The notes under the pieces were generated by a model. The model was not told the DNA's origin. It searched no databases and saw only the letters and a program-made list of their open reading frames with translations. From Pandoraea pnomenusa (lineage in GTDB: Bacteria; Pseudomonadota; Gammaproteobacteria; Burkholderiales; Burkholderiaceae), in assembly GCF_000767615.3 (NCBI RefSeq), contig NZ_CP009553.3, positions 3,596,001-3,660,000 on the forward strand: 64,000 bases of DNA, written 5' to 3'. The translations under genes and the position numbers were made by a program. How positions within the stretch are numbered: position 1 is the first letter of the stretch; every line of letters starts with the position of its first letter. This document shows, in pieces, positions 59,449 through 64,000 of this stretch.

Positions 59449-62226
59449 TCAGAACCAGCGGCCGAAGCGACGGATGTAGATCGTCTTGACCATCTGTGCC
59501 AGTGCGATGTAGCCGAGCATGGTGGCCACGAGCCAATAGAAGTACGAACCCGGCAGGCTGACGAAGCCCAGCGCGTCGGCGAACGGCGAGTACGGCAGCC
59601 AGCATGCCAGCGCAATCGCAACCGATGTCGAGAGCATGATCGGCAGCGCCGGCGTGCTTTGCAGGAACGGAATCTTCTGCGTGCGCAGCAGGTGCACCAC
59701 CAGCGTTTGCGACACGAGTCCCTCGATGAACCAGCCGGAATTCATGATCACCTGGCCGGCATCGCCGCCGTGGGCGTGATAGAGCGCTCCCGCACCGAAC
59801 ACGGTCCACATCAGCGCGTATGTCGTGATGTCGAACACCGAGGACGTCGGCCCGATCCACAGCATGAAGCGACGGATGTTGCCCGCATCCCACTTGCGCG
59901 GCTTCTTAAGGAACTCCGGATCCATGCGATCCCACGGCAGGAACATCTGCGAGATGTCGTACACGAGGTTCTGCACGAGCAACTGCATCGCAAGCATCGG
60001 CTCCCACGGCAGGAATGCGCTGGCGACCAGCACCGAGAACACATTGCCGAAGTTCGAACTCGCAGTCATGTTCAGGTACTTGAGGATGTTGCCGAACGTC
60101 TCGCGGCCCTTGATCACCCCCGCCTCCAGTACCATCAGGCTCTTTTCCAGCAGGATGATGTCGGCGGTCTCCTTGGCGATGTCCGCCCCGGTGTCCACCG
60201 AAATGCCCACATCCGCGTCGCGCAGCGCCGGCGCATCGTTGATGCCGTCGCCGAGAAAGCCCACGGTGTGGCCGTTGGCCTGGAGGGCCTTGACCACGCG
60301 CGCCTTGTGCAGCGGCGCGAGCTTGGCGAACACCGTCGTGGACTTGACCACGTTGCGCAGCGTGTCGTCGTCCATCGGTTCGATGTCCGCACCGAGCAGC
60401 GGCGTACCCGGCTCGATGCCGACGTCGCGGCATACCTTCATCGTGACGATCGGGTTGTCACCGGTGAGCACCTTCACCGTCACGCCATGCTCGCGAAGGG
60501 CGGCGATGGCCGGGGCGGCCGAATCCTTGGGCGGGTCGAGGAACGTCAGGAAGCCGCAGACGGTCAGTCCGGCCTCGTCGGCCGTCTTGTACTGCGTCTT
60601 CGCCTCCCCGGCCGGGATGTCGCGGGTTGCCACCACCAGCACACGAAAGCCGTCTTCGTTGTACGCCTCGGCACGGGCGAGCAGCATGGCGCGAGAGGCA
60701 TCGTCGAGCGCGCGCACCCCTTGCGGCGTCTTTACGTGCGTGGAGACCGCCAGCATTTCCTCGACCGCGCCCTTGGTGATCATCAGGTGTTCGCCGCGTT
60801 CGTTGGCGACTACCACCGACAGGCGACGGCGCACGAAATCGAACGGCAGTTCGTCGATCTTGGCGAAGGCGCGCGGCTGCACCGGATCACCGATCTCGTT
60901 GGCGCGACGCAGAATCGCCACGTCGATCAGATTGCGCTGGCCGCTCTGGTGATAGCTGTTGAGCCACCCCAGGCGCAGCACGTCTTCCTGCACGTCGCCG
61001 CTCACGTCCAGATGCTGTTCGAGGATGATGCGGTCCTGCGTGAGCGTTCCCGTCTTGTCGGTACACAGCACGTCCATGGCACCGAAGTTCTGCACCGAAT
61101 TGAGGCGCTTGACCACCACCTTGCGGCGCGACATCGCCATCGCACCGCGCGCGAGGTTGGCACTCACGATCATCGGCAGCATTTCGGGTGTGAGGCCCAC
61201 CGCCACGGCCAGCGCGAAGGTGAGCGCGCTCAGCCAGTCGCCCTTCGTCAGGCCGTTGATCATGAAGACGACCGGCACCATCACCAGCATGAAGCGAATG
61301 AGCAGCCAGCTCACGCTGTTCACGCCGCGATCGAAGCTCGTCTCCACACGCTTGTGGCTCACCACGTTCTTCGCCAACGCACCAAAATAGGTGTCACCCG
61401 CGGTGGCCACGACCACGCCGGTTGCCGTGCCGCTCACCACATTCGTGCCCATGAAGCAGATGTTGGACAGGTCGAGCAGCGCCGCGCCCGCTTGCCCGGC
61501 CGGCGCTTCCGTGGCGCACACCCCGGACGCCGCGGCGGACTTCTGGGCCACGGCACCGAGCGTGTCGTACTTCTCCACAGGCAACGCTTCGCCGGTGAGG
61601 ACCGCCTGGCTGATGAACAGATCCCGCGACTCGATCAGACGCAGGTCGGCGGGAATCATGTCGCCCGCCTGCAGCGTCACGATGTCGCCTACGACCAGTT
61701 CGCGCATGGCGACTTCGTGACGCTCCGGCTCGCCGGAGGCACTCACGCGACGACGCACGCTTGCCGTGGTGCGCACCATTGCCTTGAGCTTCTCGGCCGC
61801 GCGCAGCGATCGGAATTCGGAGAAAAAGCGCAGCAGGCCGCTGATCGTCACCATCGTGAGCAGGATGATGATGCTCTTGTAGTCCTGCTCGCCCGGGTCG
61901 GCGAAGTAGACATCGGTGAGGAAACTGATCGCCGCGAGTACGAGCAGCACCATCACGAAGGGGTTGTTGAAGGCGCCGAGCAGTTGCAGCGTCCAGTGGG
62001 GTGGCTTGTCGTGCGCGATCTCGTTCGGGCCGTGGCGCGTCTGACGCAGACCGACTTCCGCGAGCGTGAGGCCGCGCTGGTCGGTACCGAGGGTATGAAG
62101 AACATCGTGCAGCGGTTCCACGGCCAGACGTGCGATGACGTCGGGGCCGCGGTGCTGCAGATCGGAAGGCGTCGAATGCTCGACGAAGCCGCGCTGCTTC
62201 TGGCGCGATCGGAGTTGCTTGGTCAT
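59449..62226 (-). CDS. mgtA: Magnesium-translocating P-type ATPase (MgtA family)
   Basis: A 925-residue P3B-type ATPase importing Mg2+ at the inner membrane. Seen: GEALPVEKYDTLGA-type actuator region, phosphorylation motif DVLCTDKTGTLTQDRI (Asp around residue 390), nucleotide domain KGAVEEMLAV, hinge GDGINDAPALRDADVG, and membrane helices with FGNVFSVLVASAFLPWEPML and LVYDISQMFLPWDRM. Starts at ATG 62226 (MTKQLRS) with AGGGAA about 7 nt upstream; ATG 62277 would add 17 residues. A small protein resembling the C-terminal domain of MgtC is encoded upstream. Expression probably rises at low Mg2+. Confidence 0.94.
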   Translation of the reverse strand: MTKQLRSRQKQRGFVEHSTPSDLQHRGPDVIARLAVEPLHDVLHTLGTDQRGLTLAEVGLRQTRHGPNEIAHDKPPHWTLQLLGAFNNPFVMVLLVLAAISFLTDVYFADPGEQDYKSIIILLTMVTISGLLRFFSEFRSLRAAEKLKAMVRTTASVRRRVSASGEPERHEVAMRELVVGDIVTLQAGDMIPADLRLIESRDLFISQAVLTGEALPVEKYDTLGAVAQKSAAASGVCATEAPAGQAGAALLDLSNICFMGTNVVSGTATGVVVATAGDTYFGALAKNVVSHKRVETSFDRGVNSVSWLLIRFMLVMVPVVFMINGLTKGDWLSALTFALAVAVGLTPEMLPMIVSANLARGAMAMSRRKVVVKRLNSVQNFGAMDVLCTDKTGTLTQDRIILEQHLDVSGDVQEDVLRLGWLNSYHQSGQRNLIDVAILRRANEIGDPVQPRAFAKIDELPFDFVRRRLSVVVANERGEHLMITKGAVEEMLAVSTHVKTPQGVRALDDASRAMLLARAEAYNEDGFRVLVVATRDIPAGEAKTQYKTADEAGLTVCGFLTFLDPPKDSAAPAIAALREHGVTVKVLTGDNPIVTMKVCRDVGIEPGTPLLGADIEPMDDDTLRNVVKSTTVFAKLAPLHKARVVKALQANGHTVGFLGDGINDAPALRDADVGISVDTGADIAKETADIILLEKSLMVLEAGVIKGRETFGNILKYLNMTASSNFGNVFSVLVASAFLPWEPMLAMQLLVQNLVYDISQMFLPWDRMDPEFLKKPRKWDAGNIRRFMLWIGPTSSVFDITTYALMWTVFGAGALYHAHGGDAGQVIMNSGWFIEGLVSQTLVVHLLRTQKIPFLQSTPALPIMLSTSVAIALACWLPYSPFADALGFVSLPGSYFYWLVATMLGYIALAQMVKTIYIRRFGRWF

Positions 62227-62538
62227 GACGAGTTTCCCTGGCGCGACTTGCACGGACATGCCAGGCATGCCCGGCACCGCGGCCGGCCGGTCTCGTCAGG
62301 CGCTACCGGATAGGTGTCTCCGGAAGTCGGCGCGAACGCTCCCAGCCGCGCCGCGCGTCGCGCGGTCGGTGATAACGAAAATGCGTGGGTCTGGCTCTGC
62401 GTCGCCCGTCGGGGTATCGCACGCCATGGGTGCGGTCCCGACGGGCCACATTCGTGGACTTCCGTCTTCCATTTCGGACTCCTTATTTTTTATGGATCGA
62501 TACGCTTACCGGGTCACGCGCCGATCGGCGCGTTGCGG

Positions 62539-62886
62539 CTAGGCGCGCGCAGACGCCCCAGCGGTCGGCATGCGGCGCACGACGTCGTCCGACCAGAACA
62601 CCCGGCGCACGCAGCGCTCGTCGGACAGGCGCATGACCAGCGACGTGAGCGAGGCCCTGGAGGCTTTCGGACAATCGAGCGTGACGGTGGCGGAGGCCTC
62701 GTCGCGGTCGTTCCAGTGCGTGATGCTCACGTGCGTGGCACGCAAGCCGAGGGCGGTCAGATCGACGAACATCTGCTTGCGCAACGCGCCAAGGGCATCG
62801 GCCAGGCAGACGACAGTGAGGTGCGACACCGGTGTGGCGCGCGTGGGTTGGCCCTGGAAGGCCTGAAACGTTTGAATGGCTCGCAT
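62539..62886 (-). CDS. Small protein resembling the C-terminal domain of MgtC
   Basis: A 115-residue soluble protein. Residues 20-95 read as a beta-alpha-beta-beta-alpha-beta (ACT/ferredoxin-like) fold: SHLTVVCLADALGALRKQMF, DLTALGLRATHVSITHW, ASATVTLDCPKASRASLTSL and ERCVRRVFW. The pattern resembles the C-terminal domain of MgtC but without the membrane part. It lies about 310 nt upstream of mgtA on the same strand, so it may tune Mg2+ uptake. ATG 62886 chosen; ATG 62943 is possible. The assignment to the MgtC domain is by resemblance only. Confidence 0.6.
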   Translation of the reverse strand: MRAIQTFQAFQGQPTRATPVSHLTVVCLADALGALRKQMFVDLTALGLRATHVSITHWNDRDEASATVTLDCPKASRASLTSLVMRLSDERCVRRVFWSDDVVRRMPTAGASARA

Positions 62887-63321
62887 GACTTCCTCGCATG
62901 GCTGCGAAGCGTCTGTGCCGCGGGCGGCACGGACGGTCGGCACGTGCGTGGGCGACGTCGCAATCCGAAGTACGGACGCGAAACGGCGACACCCTTCACG
63001 GGCACGACGATGGAAATTTTTGCGGGAATGGCGCCGGGGACATCGCGCTCAGGCAGCGCGTCGAGTGGCGCAAGACACCGCATCCTGCATGAGGATGCGG
63101 CACAGGGAATGGCTGTGGATCCTCAGGCAATCAATCGATCAAAGATCGAGGACTACTGGCATCGGAATTCACGGACATACCCCTTGAATGGAAGACAGGG
63201 CGGATGGTAACTGAGCCTAATTTGCGACGTCAAGCACAAATTGATGCATTGCAATATGGATCGGATTTCCCCTACGACAGATGCGACGCTCTGCCGCATA
63301 GGGCCGCGTGACGGCCTGCTC
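62887..63321. other. Intergenic region upstream of the MgtC-like/mgtA genes
   Basis: About 435 nt without a convincing gene. It includes a perfect 9-bp hairpin CCGCATCCT / AGGATGCGG with a GCATG loop (63078-63100). No clear U-tract follows on either strand, so it may be a leader element rather than the ribA terminator. The part at 63180-63290 is AT-richer and may hold a promoter. Confidence 0.45.
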
Positions 63322-63981
63322 TCACTCGTTCTCTTCGAAGTAATGCCCGAACTTCACCTGCTTGGTGCGGATGTAGCGTTCGTTCTCTTCGCGCATGGGA
63401 ATGTCGAGTGCAACGCGCTCGCATACCGGGATACCGTGTTTGGCGAGCGTGTCGAACTTCTTCGGATTGTTGCTCATGAGACGAACGGAGCGAACGCCGA
63501 GAATGCGCAGGATGGCGGCGGCCGAGTCATACTCGCGGGCGTCGTCGGGCAGGCCGAGATCGAGATTCGCTTCGACCGTATCGCGCCCCTGCTCTTGCAA
63601 AAGGTACGCACGGATCTTGTTGCTCAGGCCGATACCGCGGCCTTCGTGGCCGCGCAGGTACAGCATCACGCCGCGCCCTTCCTCGGCGATCTTGCGCATG
63701 CCTGCGTCGAGCTGCTCGCCGCAGTCGCAGCGATAGGAACCGAAGACATCCCCCGTGAGACATTCCGAATGCAGGCGCACGAGCGTCGGCGCGTCGCCGG
63801 ACACGTCGCCCATGACCAGCGCGAGGTGCTCGTTGTCGCTGTCCTTGACGCGAAACGCATGTGAAGTGAAGGTGCCGTAGCGGGTAGGCAGCGTCGCCGA
63901 CGCGACAAGCTCGACGCATTCGCCAGCGTCGCACGCGGGCTTGGCAGGGGCAGTACCGGGGGACTTCATCTTGAGGTTCAA
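63322..63981 (-). CDS. ribA: GTP cyclohydrolase II
   Basis: A 219-residue enzyme that opens GTP to 2,5-diamino-6-ribosylamino-pyrimidinone phosphate, the first step of riboflavin synthesis. Zn-binding cysteines are Cys74, Cys85 and Cys87 ([20 protein letters not shown]). [16 protein letters not shown] holds the catalytic Arg, and [13 protein letters not shown] is the late conserved motif. A 24-residue Ala/Pro-rich N-terminal extension precedes the domain; ATG 63969 is an alternative start. It is a stand-alone RibA, not the RibB-RibA fusion. Upstream context lies outside the window. Confidence 0.95.
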   Translation of the reverse strand: MNLKMKSPGTAPAKPACDAGECVELVASATLPTRYGTFTSHAFRVKDSDNEHLALVMGDVSGDAPTLVRLHSECLTGDVFGSYRCDCGEQLDAGMRKIAEEGRGVMLYLRGHEGRGIGLSNKIRAYLLQEQGRDTVEANLDLGLPDDAREYDSAAAILRILGVRSVRLMSNNPKKFDTLAKHGIPVCERVALDIPMREENERYIRTKQVKFGHYFEENE

Positions 63982-64000
63982 ACAGGCCGAATTTGGGGTA

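Noticed and set aside
59323-62313. Very long open frame (996 codons) on the plus strand opposite mgtA
   Set aside because: It is antisense to a clear P-type ATPase. Its product is His/Arg/Gln/Val rich with no domain, a typical GC-rich shadow frame.
62314-63210. 298-codon plus-strand frame upstream of mgtA
   Set aside because: Antisense to the MgtC-like gene and intergenic DNA. Composition is not protein-like.

Overview
The window is a high-GC, gene-dense chromosomal segment from a beta-proteobacterium of the order Burkholderiales, most likely Pandoraea or a close Burkholderiaceae relative. The grounds are the gene order ybgC-tolQ-tolR-tolA-tolB-pal-ybgF, a DUF4148 secreted protein, a GcvA-type LysR regulator, a 16-strand-type porin and protein sequences that read as Burkholderiaceae. 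The genus is inferred by recognition, not by a search. I see no IS element, integrase, phage module, CRISPR array or rRNA.

Layout. 1-2914: end of a pyrK-pyrDB-carbamoylase cassette that looks like orotate or cyclic-ureide catabolism. 2959-9519: a convergent M20 peptidase, two paralogous small membrane proteins in AT-richer surroundings, a secreted NUC1 endonuclease, a PaiB-like protein and a DUF2501 protein. 9628-17370: an Mrr-like protein with a weak catalytic motif, a PAP2 protein, a TauE/SafE transporter, a phosphoribosyltransferase, a GcvR-like ACT protein, an SRPBCC protein, an IclR regulator and a beta-hydroxyacid dehydrogenase. 17670-23038: the tol-pal operon, ending in a clear terminator. 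23216-24331: a YeeE/TsuA sulfur transporter. 24438: tRNA-Lys(TTT) with a near-consensus promoter and a terminator. 24852-27468: O-antigen ligase, Asp/Asn hydroxylase-family protein and GtrA, a probable surface-glycan patch.

27479-34017: an orphan NuoM-like subunit, flavin reductase, DUF985 cupin, DsbA/FrnE protein, MFS exporter, then a DUF3224-VOC pair behind a perfect LexA (SOS) box. 34133-39412: an M81 peptidase - MFS - D-serine dehydratase operon with a divergent LysR regulator. 39427-41899: glmS and a divergent Lrp/AsnC regulator across a strikingly AT-rich intergenic region with phased repeats. 42002-45792: a TIG-domain protein, then a GlpR-type regulator behind a GlpR-like palindrome, a glycerophosphodiesterase-family protein and a porin. 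45854-47899: AraC regulator, DUF4148 protein and an NsrR-type Rrf2 regulator.

48116-56160 is the most interesting block: nine same-strand genes encoding a two-component flavin monooxygenase (HpaC/HpaB type), a cupin, a complete Liv-type ABC importer and a DUF2848 protein. It reads as a self-contained uptake and oxidation pathway for an unidentified (hetero)aromatic compound, with a 16-bp inverted-repeat pair upstream. 56597-63981: a stand-alone IscS-type cysteine desulfurase, MarR regulator, outer-membrane beta-barrel protein, MgtA-type P-ATPase preceded by a small protein resembling the C-terminal domain of MgtC, and ribA.

All functional assignments come from reading motifs and family resemblance. 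No database search was run.
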